DNA from: VRUE01 sp050258095
GTDB lineage: Bacteria > Actinomycetota > Thermoleophilia > Solirubrobacterales > 70-9
Direction of reading: 5' to 3'
DNA length: 24,267 nt
Assembly (NCBI GenBank): GCA_050258095.1
Contig: JBLMYD010000079.1
Coordinates: 1-24,267 of the forward strand
Both the position numbers and the translations under genes were made by a program. Below are positions 1 to 8,734 of this stretch, piece after piece. The notes below the pieces were generated by a model. It did no database searches. It was not told where the DNA came from and saw only the letters and a list, made by a program, of their open reading frames with translations. Position 1 is the stretch's first letter, and each line of letters begins with the position of its first letter.

Positions 1-1
1 C

Positions 2-3000
2 CTGAAGATCGAAGCCGAAGACGGCAGCAACGCCGAAGGAAAAACCAAGCGCTCGGGGATGAAGGACATCGCGGTCTTCCTCGACGGCAAAGAGATGAAA
101 GTGCCCTGGGAAGCCCAGAAATGCCCGGCAAGCAGCTGCACGATGACCGAGACCTACACCGTGGATCTCAACGGTCTTGAAGGCGGCCCCGTCCATCACC
201 TCAAAGTGCTCGCCGAAGACCAGGTCGGCAACGAACGCGAACGCGAACTGGAATTCGAATACATCCCGGCGACGGGGATGAAGGACGAATACGTGATGCA
301 GTACTTCCCGCTGCCCGACGGCGAAGGAAACGAAGAAGAAGAAGAGCACCCGAAGCGCCCCGAACTGGCGGTGAACGTCACGAACGGCAACCTCGTCTAC
401 CGCCAGCGCGACGTCGAAGTCCCCGGTGCTGCGATCGACCTCGAGCTCGAACGCTTCTACAACTCCCAGCTGCCCGCGCAGGACAACACCGAGTGGGGCG
501 ACGGCTGGACGCTGGCCCAGACCCCCACCCTCGAACCCGAGGAAACCAAAGAAGAATCGGCGCCCACCAAGGCCTCGATGCTGCGCACGAGCGGGGTGTT
601 CGAGAGCTCGGTCGGGCTGCCGAGCGAAAGCGGCGGCACGCAGTTCGACAAGAAGCTGGCGGCCACCGTGACCAAGGAACCGGGCGGCGGTTACGCGGTC
701 GAAGACCAAAGCGGGGAAACCGATACCGCGCTCGTCTTCGACAGCACCGGCAAGGTGCGCGAAGAAACCACCTCGGGCTACGCCAAGGTCGAATACTCCT
801 ACAAAGAAGGCGACCTCTCCGAGCTGGCGGTAAACGACCCGGCGAGCTTCGGCGGCACGCCCCCCGAAGAACCCGCAGAAGGCGACCTCGAAGCTCCTGC
901 CTACCTGAGGTCCTTCGGTGGCGCCGGCTCGGGCCCCGGTCAGCTCTCCGGTCCCGCCGGCATCGCCACCGACGCCGAAGGCGACCTCTGGGTCGCCGAC
1001 ACCAACCACAACCGCATCCAGGAGTTCAGCCCCAAAGGAGAATTCCTGCGCCAGTTCGGCGCCACCGGCTCAGGCAACGGCCGGTTCTCCTCGCCGCGTG
1101 GCATCGCCTTTGACGCCGCGGGAGACCTCTGGGTCGCCGATTCCGCCAACAACCGCCTGCAGAAGTTCAGCCCCAAAGGCGAATACCTGGCCCAGTTCGG
1201 CAGCAAAGGCGCCGAAGCGGGCCAGCTCTACGGCCCCCGCGGTATCGCCATCGACTCCCAGGGCAACCTCTGGGTCGCCGACACCTTCAATCGCCGCGTC
1301 GAGGAGTTCGACCCGGAAGGCAAATTCATCCTCAAATTCGGCGAAAAAGGCTCCGGCAACGGCCAGTTCTCCGAACCGAAGGGGATCGCCCTCGACGCCA
1401 AAGGACACGTCTGGGTCGCCGACACCGACAACCACCGCATCCAGGAGTTCAGCCCCAAAGGCGAATTCATCCGCGCGGTCGGCAAAGAAGGGACGGGAGA
1501 AGGCCAGTTCTCAAAGCCGGTCGGCATCCTCGCCGATCCCGACGGCAACGTTTGGGTGACCGACATGGGCGGCGACCGCGTGCAGGAGTTCGACCCCGAA
1601 GGCAAATACCTCGCCCAGTTCGGCAGCCCCGGCAACGACAGCGGCCAGCTCTCCGAACCGCAGGCGCTCGCGCTCGACGCAAAAGGCAACCTCTGGGTCG
1701 CCGACACCGCCAACAACCGCATCGAGGAGTTCACCACCGGCGAATTCGTGCGCAAGTTCGGCGGCGAAGGCTCCGAAGCCGGCCAACTCTTTGGCCCCAA
1801 CGACCTCGCCACCGACGCCGAAGGCAACGTCTGGGTCGCCGACACCGCTCACAGCCGCATCCAGGAGTTCAGCGCCGCAGGCGAATTCATCCGCCAGTTC
1901 GGCGCCCCGGGCTCAGGCCCCGGGCAGTTTTCCTCTCCGTACGGAATCGCCACCGACGCCGCAGGCCACGTCTGGGTCGCCGACGGCGGCAACCACCGCA
2001 TCCAGGAGTTCAGCTCCGAAGGCAAATTCCTCGCCCAGTTCGGCACCTCCGGCTCCGGCGATGGTCAGCTCTCGGTGTTCAGGGGCATCGCCACCGACTC
2101 CGCAGGCAACGTCTGGGTCGCCGACACCTTCAACTACCGCGTGCAGGAGTTCAGCCCCGAAGGCAAATTCATCCGCAAATTCGGCAGCAAAGGCACCGGC
2201 AACGGCCAGTTCTCCGAACCGAAGGGCATCGCCACCGACTCCACAGGCCACGTCTGGGTCGCCGACGCCGCCGCCAACCGCGTCCAGGAGTTCGCCGCCG
2301 CAGGCGAATTCATCCGCGCCTTCGGCGAAAAAGGGACCGAAAACGGCCAGTTCAAGGCTCCCGTCGGTCTCACCGTCGATGCCGAAGGAAGCCTCTGGGT
2401 CGCCGACTCGGGCAACGACCGCATCCAGGAGTTCGGCCCCGCAGGCGAATACCTGGCCCAGATCGGCGCCACGGGCAACGACAGCGGCCAGCTCTCCCAG
2501 CCGCTGGGGGTCGCCGCTGACGCAAAAGGCAACCTCTGGGTCGCCGACACCGCCAACAACCGCATCGAGGAGTTCACCACCGGCGAATTCGTGCGCAAGT
2601 TCGGCGGCGAAGGCTCCGAAGCCGGCCGGCTCTCGGCCCCCAACGACGTCGCCACCGACGCCAAAGGCAACGTCTGGGTCGCCGACACCGCTCACAACCG
2701 CATCCAGGAGTTCGATCCCGCAGGCGAATTCATCCGCCAGTTCGGCGGCCAGGGCTCCGGCGAATGCCAGCTCTCCTCGCCCCGCGGCATCGCGATCGAC
2801 GCAGAAGGGGACATCTGGGTCGCCGATTCGGGCAACTCGCGCGTGCAGGAGTTCGGGCCGGCAGGCGCTTGCCTGAGCCGCTTCGGCAGCTCCGGCAAAG
2901 AAAACGGCCAGTTCGGCAGCTTCAACAGCCTCAAGGACCTCGCCATCGACTCCGCAGGGCACATCTGGACCGTCGAGGCCGGCGCCTACATTTTTGCTCC

Positions 3001-6000
3001 GGCGCGCGTGCAGGAGTTCACCGCCGCAGGCGAATTTATCCGCGCCTTCGGCTCAGAAGGCACAGCAGACGGCCAGTTCGCCTCGCCCCAGGGGATCGCC
3101 ACCGACACCGCGGGCAACGTCTGGGTCGCCGACACCGGCAACCACCGCATCCAGCAGTTCAGCGCCGCAGGCGAATTCATCGCTGCCTTCGGCGAAGAAG
3201 GAGCAGGAAACGGCCGGCTTGAATCGCCCGCGGCGCTCGCCTTCTCCTCCGACGGCAACCTCTGGGTCACCGACAGCGCCGCCGACCGCGTTCAGGAGCT
3301 CACCCCCGAAGGCAAATACCTGACCAAGTTCGGCGGCGCAGGAAGCGACGAAGGCCAGCTCTCCCAGCCGCATGGCTTCACGATCGACTTCGAAGGCCAC
3401 ATCTGGGTCGCCGACAGCGCCAACAACCGGGTGCAGGAGTGGCAGATACCCGGCTACGCGCCCAAGCACTCCTCGATCTACCTCTCCTCCTTCGGCGCCG
3501 AAGGCGCCGGCGCCGCCCAGCTCAGTCACCCCGCGGACGTCGCCGTCGACGGCGAAGGCAACCTCTGGATCGCCGACAAGCTCAACCACCGCATCGAGGA
3601 GTTCGACGAAGCGGGCGAATTCATCGCCGCCTTCGGCAAGAACGTCAACCAGACCGCGGTGCAAGCGCAAGGCAGCGAAGCCGAGAAGAACCTCTGCACC
3701 GCCGCCTCAGAAGACACCTGTCAGGCCGGCGAAGCGGGCAGCGCCGACGGTCAGCTGAATCGTCCCTCCTCAGTCGCGATCGACGCCAAAGGCAACCTCT
3801 GGATCGCCGACAAGCTCAACCACCGCATCGAGGAGTTCAGCCCGACGGGCGAATACCTCGCCAAATTCGGCTCCGCGGGGGCGGGCAACGGCCAGCTCTC
3901 CCAGGCCGAAGGCATCGCGATCGACGCCAAAGGCAACATCTGGGTCGCCGACACCTACAACGGCCGCGTGCAGGAGTTCAACGGCTCAGGCGAATTCATC
4001 AAGGTCGTCGGCTCCTACGGCACCGGCGAAGGGCAGATGGGCGAACCGACCGGGATCGACATCGGCCCCGGCGGCAACGTCTGGATCGCCGACTGGCAGG
4101 ACAACCGCGTCGAGGAGTTCGACGGAGCGGGCAAATTCATCCGCCAGTTCGGCACGCAGGGCGCCGAAAACGGCCAGTTCGTGCATCCCGACGGCCTCGC
4201 GATCAACGACAAGGGCCAACTCTGGGTCGCCGACGAAGGCAACGACCGCGTGCAGGCCTTCACCGAACGGGGCGAATACATCGCCCAGTTCGGCACCGCG
4301 GGCTCAGGAGAAGGGCAGTTCAACTTCGGCTGGCCGCTTGGCCTCGCCACCGACTCCAAGGGCAAGCTCTGGATCGCCGACTCCAACAACAATCGGGTGC
4401 AGCGCTGGGGCGTCTACAACTACGTCCCCGCCGACGAAGCCTGGGTGATCGAAAGCGATCCCAAGGTGGAAATCCAGGCAACGAACGGCCTCGCCGACAG
4501 CGTCGAAGGCGAAGAAGCGGGCCAGACCGCCTACTCCCACGAAGGCGAACTGCTGACCGCGGTCGACGGTCCCTCCGGCGAAACCGCCTACGAATACGAC
4601 GAAGCCGAACGACTGACGAAAGTGACGCTGCCCAACGGGACCTGGGGCGCAATCTCCTACAACGAACTCGACGGCCGGGTCGAATCGGTCACCGTCGATC
4701 CGGCCGGCGAAGAACCGGCCAAGACGACTCACTTCGCATACCAGGACGCCCCCGGCCGGCGCACCACGGTGAGCCCGGAAGGCGAACCGGCGACGGTCTA
4801 CGACATCGCCGCCGACGGCTCGGTGCTGAAGTGGTGGAACACGAAAGTCCCGCCGGAAATAGAACCTCTCTCCGGCAGCCTCTACGAAAGCAGGGAAACC
4901 GCCGAAGCGATCCTGCCCGGCGACTACGAGCTTTCCATCCGGGCCTACCACCCCGAAGGCATAGCTTCGATTGAAGTGATCGCCGACGGCTCAACCCAGG
5001 TCGACGAAAAGACCTGCGAACAGACGGCTGAAGAAAACTGCCATACCGTCGAAGACCTCTGGGTCACCAACACCGGCAACTGGGCGCCGGGAATCCTCAA
5101 CCTCGAAGTGCTTGTCACCGATGCGAACGGCGGCGTGGCAAGCGAGAAATTCTGGGTCAACATCCCCTACACGCCCCCGCCTGAACCCGAAGCCGAAGAA
5201 CCCCCCACGTTCGAAGAAGTCCTCCACTTCCGCGAAGAATACGGTCTCGACCTCGACCTGAAAGGAAACGAGCAGGCGATAGACGAACGGATCTTCAACC
5301 TGATCGGCGACTGGAACAACCCGAATACGCCAGCCGGCGAAATCGCGCGGGCGACAAGGGACAAGTGGGGCGTGCCGCTGCGCGCAGTGGATGCGGCAGA
5401 GTTGGAATACAGAGAACGTTACATCTCTCAAGCATCCACTCTCATTCCAGAATGGGCTGAAACCCACACTACAAACAACTATGCAGGCTATTACTTGGAT
5501 CAGTCACGAGGCGGTATTATCCACGTTGGGTTTACTAGCAATCAAACAAACCTTGTAAACGAACTAAAATTTCAGGCTGGCTTCATGGCACCTGGTCGAC
5601 TTGAACCATTTTTGACGGAACCTACCTTCAGTCTTCAAACACTTGCGACCGTTATGAACGAACTTCCAGCGAAACTTTATGGCCAAGCTGAAATTATCGG
5701 CATTTTGGCTAAGGCAGGTGTCAATACGAAAGCAAACATTGTCGAAGTTGTCGCCACAGACCCGGAGGCGGCAGAAAGCTTTTTCGAACAAACTTTTGGC
5801 TCCGGATCTCCCATCGAGGTAGTTCCCACTAAAAGTAAGCCTATTCTGAGAAACCAACCGCGATCAAGACCAAAAGATCATCAACTCTATGGTGGAGATT
5901 GGATCGCGGGCCCAGGCGGATACTGTAGCGTTGGTTTCGGGGCATCGGAAGAACTCCAGAAAAAACCAAACCAAGAACCGGTACATGCGCAGTTTGCATT

Positions 6001-6589
6001 GACTGCTGGTCACTGCTTTGTAATTGGGCAATCGGTGTCGCGTGTGTTCCGCAAGTTGGCCTCTGAACAGGGTAAATATGGAGAAATTCTGCTCGGGAAC
6101 GTTAGGCGCCGCAGCTATCATCAAAGTGCCGGGGGACTGTTTGAATCAGACGGCGAGGCAATTCGTCTTTCTAACGTTGAAACGCCGAATAGAGTCTATC
6201 TCTCGAGTCGCCGAGCCCCTGTACGGGTAAAAGGCGTCGAGCCCTTTGTTGTTGGTTCAACACTTTGTACTTCCGGTACGTATAGTGGATATCACTGTGG
6301 AGTGGGGACAGAACCGTTTCTTGCGTTCCCCGAAGAAAGCATAGAGTATGTTGTTGAAACTACGTCAATAACCACCGAGGGAGATAGCGGTGGTTCGGTA
6401 TGGAATGCAGCTACCGGCAAGGCGGTGGGTCTGGTTGAGGGTGGATATGATCCAACTGGTCCAACTTGGATAACTCCGCTCCGCCCGGTCCCGCTTCCAA
6501 ACGGTGTCGGAACTGCACCAGGTCTCCTCGAAGAGCTCGATGCGCCAGGGGGAAGCTCCTTTAATATCGTGAGAGAGGCTAACCCGTGA
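2..6589 (+). CDS. Giant Rhs/YD and NHL-repeat secreted protein with C-terminal S1E-type serine protease (5' truncated by window)
   Basis: The frame is open to the left edge, so the true start lies upstream and residue numbers here count from the ATG at 59. Order seen: an Ig-like segment (to about residue 85); an Rhs N-terminal-type domain (about 105-165, with NGNLVYRQRDVEVPG); 24 NHL repeats of about 47 residues (about 280-1455, core WVADxxNxRIQEF); YD-repeat sequence (about 1490-1597, YEYDEAERLTKV); a second Ig-like segment (about 1600-1705); a segment resembling an alpha-lytic-type protease pro-region; then a chymotrypsin-like domain. The catalytic triad is visible as LTAGHC (His1985), SDGEAIRL (Asp2031, probable) and GDSGGSVW (Ser2110). 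The CTSGTYSGYHCG stretch matches the streptogrisin disulfide loop. Known: Rhs/YD shells carry variable C-terminal effectors. Inferred: an exported protein with a proteolytic tip, either toxin-like or digestive. From about 5400 the DNA is clearly poorer in GC, which suggests the tip was acquired separately. Confidence 0.9.
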   Translation: MKIEAEDGSNAEGKTKRSGMKDIAVFLDGKEMKVPWEAQKCPASSCTMTETYTVDLNGLEGGPVHHLKVLAEDQVGNERERELEFEYIPATGMKDEYVMQYFPLPDGEGNEEEEEHPKRPELAVNVTNGNLVYRQRDVEVPGAAIDLELERFYNSQLPAQDNTEWGDGWTLAQTPTLEPEETKEESAPTKASMLRTSGVFESSVGLPSESGGTQFDKKLAATVTKEPGGGYAVEDQSGETDTALVFDSTGKVREETTSGYAKVEYSYKEGDLSELAVNDPASFGGTPPEEPAEGDLEAPAYLRSFGGAGSGPGQLSGPAGIATDAEGDLWVADTNHNRIQEFSPKGEFLRQFGATGSGNGRFSSPRGIAFDAAGDLWVADSANNRLQKFSPKGEYLAQFGSKGAEAGQLYGPRGIAIDSQGNLWVADTFNRRVEEFDPEGKFILKFGEKGSGNGQFSEPKGIALDAKGHVWVADTDNHRIQEFSPKGEFIRAVGKEGTGEGQFSKPVGILADPDGNVWVTDMGGDRVQEFDPEGKYLAQFGSPGNDSGQLSEPQALALDAKGNLWVADTANNRIEEFTTGEFVRKFGGEGSEAGQLFGPNDLATDAEGNVWVADTAHSRIQEFSAAGEFIRQFGAPGSGPGQFSSPYGIATDAAGHVWVADGGNHRIQEFSSEGKFLAQFGTSGSGDGQLSVFRGIATDSAGNVWVADTFNYRVQEFSPEGKFIRKFGSKGTGNGQFSEPKGIATDSTGHVWVADAAANRVQEFAAAGEFIRAFGEKGTENGQFKAPVGLTVDAEGSLWVADSGNDRIQEFGPAGEYLAQIGATGNDSGQLSQPLGVAADAKGNLWVADTANNRIEEFTTGEFVRKFGGEGSEAGRLSAPNDVATDAKGNVWVADTAHNRIQEFDPAGEFIRQFGGQGSGECQLSSPRGIAIDAEGDIWVADSGNSRVQEFGPAGACLSRFGSSGKENGQFGSFNSLKDLAIDSAGHIWTVEAGAYIFAPARVQEFTAAGEFIRAFGSEGTADGQFASPQGIATDTAGNVWVADTGNHRIQQFSAAGEFIAAFGEEGAGNGRLESPAALAFSSDGNLWVTDSAADRVQELTPEGKYLTKFGGAGSDEGQLSQPHGFTIDFEGHIWVADSANNRVQEWQIPGYAPKHSSIYLSSFGAEGAGAAQLSHPADVAVDGEGNLWIADKLNHRIEEFDEAGEFIAAFGKNVNQTAVQAQGSEAEKNLCTAASEDTCQAGEAGSADGQLNRPSSVAIDAKGNLWIADKLNHRIEEFSPTGEYLAKFGSAGAGNGQLSQAEGIAIDAKGNIWVADTYNGRVQEFNGSGEFIKVVGSYGTGEGQMGEPTGIDIGPGGNVWIADWQDNRVEEFDGAGKFIRQFGTQGAENGQFVHPDGLAINDKGQLWVADEGNDRVQAFTERGEYIAQFGTAGSGEGQFNFGWPLGLATDSKGKLWIADSNNNRVQRWGVYNYVPADEAWVIESDPKVEIQATNGLADSVEGEEAGQTAYSHEGELLTAVDGPSGETAYEYDEAERLTKVTLPNGTWGAISYNELDGRVESVTVDPAGEEPAKTTHFAYQDAPGRRTTVSPEGEPATVYDIAADGSVLKWWNTKVPPEIEPLSGSLYESRETAEAILPGDYELSIRAYHPEGIASIEVIADGSTQVDEKTCEQTAEENCHTVEDLWVTNTGNWAPGILNLEVLVTDANGGVASEKFWVNIPYTPPPEPEAEEPPTFEEVLHFREEYGLDLDLKGNEQAIDERIFNLIGDWNNPNTPAGEIARATRDKWGVPLRAVDAAELEYRERYISQASTLIPEWAETHTTNNYAGYYLDQSRGGIIHVGFTSNQTNLVNELKFQAGFMAPGRLEPFLTEPTFSLQTLATVMNELPAKLYGQAEIIGILAKAGVNTKANIVEVVATDPEAAESFFEQTFGSGSPIEVVPTKSKPILRNQPRSRPKDHQLYGGDWIAGPGGYCSVGFGASEELQKKPNQEPVHAQFALTAGHCFVIGQSVSRVFRKLASEQGKYGEILLGNVRRRSYHQSAGGLFESDGEAIRLSNVETPNRVYLSSRRAPVRVKGVEPFVVGSTLCTSGTYSGYHCGVGTEPFLAFPEESIEYVVETTSITTEGDSGGSVWNAATGKAVGLVEGGYDPTGPTWITPLRPVPLPNGVGTAPGLLEELDAPGGSSFNIVREANP
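1271..2113 (+). repeat. Higher-order repeat, copy 1 (NHL units 3-8)
   Basis: This 843-bp block of six NHL units is repeated in register immediately downstream. Matched landmarks are WVADTFN, NGQFSEPKGIA, GNDSGQLS and the shorter unit with EEFTTGEFVRKFG. Between 1681 and about 1783 the DNA is nearly identical to the sequence 843 bases further on. Confidence 0.85.
2114..2956 (+). repeat. Higher-order repeat, copy 2 (NHL units 9-14)
   Basis: Second copy of the six-unit block. The TTGEF unit lacks one residue in both copies, which fixes the register at 843 rather than 846 bases. A third, more diverged copy may follow (units 15-18), since unit 17 again has the GKYL/GEYL turn seen in units 5 and 11. 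Confidence 0.85.
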
Positions 6590-7107
6590 GAATGTCTGGA
6601 CATCAATATCGTGTCCCACAATGGGTTACACCTATAGCACGGTGGAGTTGGCAGTCCGCTCTTCTGGCTATGGCGATATGCGCGACATTTAGTGTTATTT
6701 GGCCCATCCCTGTAGATGCCGCAGATGGTCACGAGACCCAATCCGCCTGCAGTGTGCCAGCCTGCACAGACGTTGAATCAGCGAGCCCACGAATTAATGA
6801 CAGTTCGGGAGCGGCTACCGCGCGGCCATGGCATTTCCGACGACAGCTTGGACGATCTACGGTTGAAATATCTGTGAGCTGGGCAGCCTGCAGGCGAACG
6901 GTTCCGAAGATCAAAGTTCGTGTTGTAGAACGCCCTCACCGGGCAGTGATTACTACGCGTGTCCACGTGCCGGCTCGACCGCCCGGCACGTCGTGCCTGC
7001 GACTGCGAGGAAGGCGGAGCATTCGGGTGCGGCTCGGAAGGCCTGTTGCCGGGCTCAAGTTGTTCGACGGCAGCTTCTCGCCTCCAAAGCTTCGTTGGCC
7101 CAAGTAG
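6586..7107 (+). CDS. Small secreted protein of unknown function, coupled to the Rhs/protease gene
   Basis: The GTG start overlaps the stop of the giant upstream gene in a GTGA overlap; an ATG at 6592 is an alternative. The 173-residue product has a hydrophobic segment at about residues 25-46 (SALLAMAICATFSVIWP) ending in a probable signal-peptidase site after VDAADG, so it is likely exported or membrane anchored. The mature part is basic, rich in beta-type sequence and has several cysteines (SACSVPAC, WAAC, GTSC). I do not recognise a named family. Tight coupling to a protease-tipped Rhs-type protein suggests a cognate partner such as an inhibitor, chaperone or immunity protein, but nothing in the sequence proves this. 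A secreted structural accessory is equally possible. Confidence 0.7.
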   Translation: MRMSGHQYRVPQWVTPIARWSWQSALLAMAICATFSVIWPIPVDAADGHETQSACSVPACTDVESASPRINDSSGAATARPWHFRRQLGRSTVEISVSWAACRRTVPKIKVRVVERPHRAVITTRVHVPARPPGTSCLRLRGRRSIRVRLGRPVAGLKLFDGSFSPPKLRWPK

Positions 7108-7147
7108 ACAGGCGGACGTTTGGGCTAGACACGACTTGCTCCAGATT

Positions 7148-7359
7148 AGGCAGCCTCATGAGTATCCGGTTCGCTCAGGCAGGTTTACCTCGCATCGTGG
7201 GGACGATCTCGGAGCCGGTCAACGAGACCCGCGCATCCGACTTCGACCCCACTCGGGTGTGGTCAAAGTCGGATGCACCACAACAAAGCGCGTATCGCAA
7301 GGGCCGCGCGAGCCATCTCCGTATCAACCTGATGGAACCGGATAGTCATGAGGCAGCCT
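7148..7359. repeat. MITE-like concentric palindrome with about 32-bp imperfect terminal inverted repeats
   Basis: The outer arms 7148-7179 and 7328-7359 are inverted copies with about 28 of 32 positions matching; the outermost 25 match at 23. A second inverted repeat lies almost exactly at the centre, with arms 7233-7248 and 7261-7276 (15 of 16 matching) around a 12-base loop. The element fills nearly the whole gap between two convergent genes and carries no convincing reading frame. I see no clear target-site duplication. It could be a MITE, a relic of an insertion sequence, or a large bidirectional terminator. Confidence 0.72.
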
Positions 7360-7364
7360 TTCGC

Positions 7365-7859
7365 TCAAGAAGAGATCGCGCTGCCGGCGGCCCGCCGCAG
7401 CTCCGCCTCGAGGCGGCTCTGCTCGTGCTCGACCTGGCGCTTCAGCTGCTGCAGCGTGCGCCGCATCTGGCGCCGCACGGCGAGGCTGGCGGCGACCTCG
7501 GTGAGCAGGCCGGCGATGCCGCCGCCGATGACGCCGTAGGCGAAGCGGTACTCGATCCGGGTGCGGCCGCGACCCTGCTCGCGGATCCGCCAGCGCCCGC
7601 GGTGGTCGACCCCGGTGACCGAGTGCCAGGCGATGTCGAAGGGCTCGTGCCACTCGACCATCTCGACCAGCCCGCCGACCTCGGCGGCGCCGACCCGGAC
7701 GAGGATGCGGTAGCGGGCGCCGAGCCCGTTGGGCTTGTCGCCGACCACCTCCCAGTGGGTGATGCCCGACATGAAGTGCAGGTAGTTCTCGGGGTCCTCG
7801 AGGTAGCGCCAGATCGTCTCCGGCGGGGCGGCGACCGTCGTCGACTCGTCGATCCTCAT
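7365..7859 (-). CDS. SRPBCC (START-like) family protein
   Basis: The 164-residue product opens with MRIDESTTVAAPPETIWRYL, the typical first strand and helix of SRPBCC proteins, which form a helix-grip fold with a deep hydrophobic pocket. Typical later elements are YLHFMSGITHWEV, GARYRILVRVG and TRIEYRFAYG. The C-terminal part (about 120-155) has a glycine-rich, possibly membrane-touching stretch followed by a charged helix. The start is fixed by an ATGA overlap with the stop of the acyltransferase gene upstream, so the two are translationally coupled. As last gene of a lipid-related operon it may bind or pass on a hydrophobic ligand; its substrate cannot be read from the sequence. Confidence 0.85.
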   Translation of the reverse strand: MRIDESTTVAAPPETIWRYLEDPENYLHFMSGITHWEVVGDKPNGLGARYRILVRVGAAEVGGLVEMVEWHEPFDIAWHSVTGVDHRGRWRIREQGRGRTRIEYRFAYGVIGGGIAGLLTEVAASLAVRRQMRRTLQQLKRQVEHEQSRLEAELRRAAGSAISS

Positions 7860-8725
7860 CCGATCACCGGGAAGCGGCGCTCGGCGGCGAGGCCGTCGAG
7901 CGCCTCCTGCATGACGGAGGTGACGTGGTCGTAGACCTCGTCGACGTCGGGGTCGGGGCCGAACTCGCGCTCGACGTCGATCGGCGGCAGCACCTCGATC
8001 GTGATCTTGGCCGGCAGCGGGATGTGGCCGGCGAAGTCGCCGACGTTGAGGCCCCAGGGCAGGGCGAGCGAGATCGGCAGGACCTTGAGCCGGAAGAGCT
8101 TGTCGAGCCGCAGCGCTTTGGCGAGGCCGCTGCCGCGGCTGAGGAAGAGGGCCGTCTCCTGGCCGCCGATCGAGACGACGGGGACGATCGGCACGCCGGC
8201 GTCGAGCGCCAGGCGGATGAAGCCCTTGCGGCCGGCGAAGTCGACCTTGTTGCCCTCCCAGCTGGGGCGGTGCGTCTCCCAGTCGCCGCCCGGGTAGACG
8301 AGCACCGGGGCGCCGGCCTCGAGCGCCGCCTCGGCGTGCTCGTGCGAGGCGCTCAGCGTCCCCGACTTGCGCAGCATGCCGCCGGCGATCGGCCAGGCGA
8401 CGGCGAGGTTGTGGGCGAGCTGGTGGAAGGGCCGCTCGACCCCGAAGTAGGTCGAGAAGGCGAGCGAGAAGATGAAGGTGTCGACGATGACGTTGCCGCC
8501 CGAGTGGTTGCCGACCATCAGCACCGGCCGGTCGGCGGGGACGTTGCCGAGGTCGCGCACCTCGGCCCGGAAGTAGAAGGTCGAGAGCAGCCAGAGCAGC
8601 GGCAGGGCCTCGCGCATGTAGTCGGGGTCGCGGTCCTCGAGGCGCGAGTCGAGCCGCTCGGCGAAGCGCCGGCGGACGAATTGCAGAGCGCTCGCCGCGA
8701 TCCCCCGCGGCTCGTCGTAGTACAT
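7856..8725 (-). CDS. Lysophospholipid acyltransferase-like protein (PlsC/DGAT-like)
   Basis: The 289-residue protein carries the acyltransferase motif NHSGGNVIVD (HX4-5D-type block I, about residues 72-81). Further blocks are LVYPGGDWETHRPSW and the conserved region around FIRLALDAGVPIVPVVSIGG. Enzymes of this family move an acyl group from acyl-CoA or acyl-ACP to a glycerolipid acceptor at the membrane face. An in-frame TAG lies two codons upstream of the ATG at 8725, which fixes the start, and an AGGA sits about seven bases before it. It lies nine bases behind the hydrolase gene and overlaps the SRPBCC gene by four bases, so the three form one operon. The exact acceptor lipid is unknown. 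Confidence 0.87.
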   Translation of the reverse strand: MYYDEPRGIAASALQFVRRRFAERLDSRLEDRDPDYMREALPLLWLLSTFYFRAEVRDLGNVPADRPVLMVGNHSGGNVIVDTFIFSLAFSTYFGVERPFHQLAHNLAVAWPIAGGMLRKSGTLSASHEHAEAALEAGAPVLVYPGGDWETHRPSWEGNKVDFAGRKGFIRLALDAGVPIVPVVSIGGQETALFLSRGSGLAKALRLDKLFRLKVLPISLALPWGLNVGDFAGHIPLPAKITIEVLPPIDVEREFGPDPDVDEVYDHVTSVMQEALDGLAAERRFPVIG

Positions 8726-8734
8726 AGGCTAATC

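Larger units (their letters stand above)
903..4420 (+). repeat. 24-unit NHL beta-propeller repeat array inside the giant CDS
   Basis: I count 24 units of about 141 bp, each ending in a WVAD/WIAD-type strand followed by an NxR(I/V)(Q/E)EF strand and a G(E/K)(F/Y)(I/L)..FG turn. Unit 15 is degenerate (IWTVEAG, with an insertion). Units 18 and 19 carry longer inserts. NHL propellers commonly have six blades, so 24 units would fit four propellers in a row. The propeller count is inference; the unit count is read directly. Confidence 0.88.

Noticed and set aside
903..4420. Regular spacing of near-identical segments resembling a CRISPR or minisatellite array
   Set aside because: The period is about 141 bases, in frame, and translates into NHL repeats; it is protein-coding repetition.
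6993..7934. Long plus-strand open frame across the palindrome and the SRPBCC gene
   Set aside because: It is antisense to a clear SRPBCC gene, crosses an inverted-repeat element and has arginine- and alanine-rich shadow composition.
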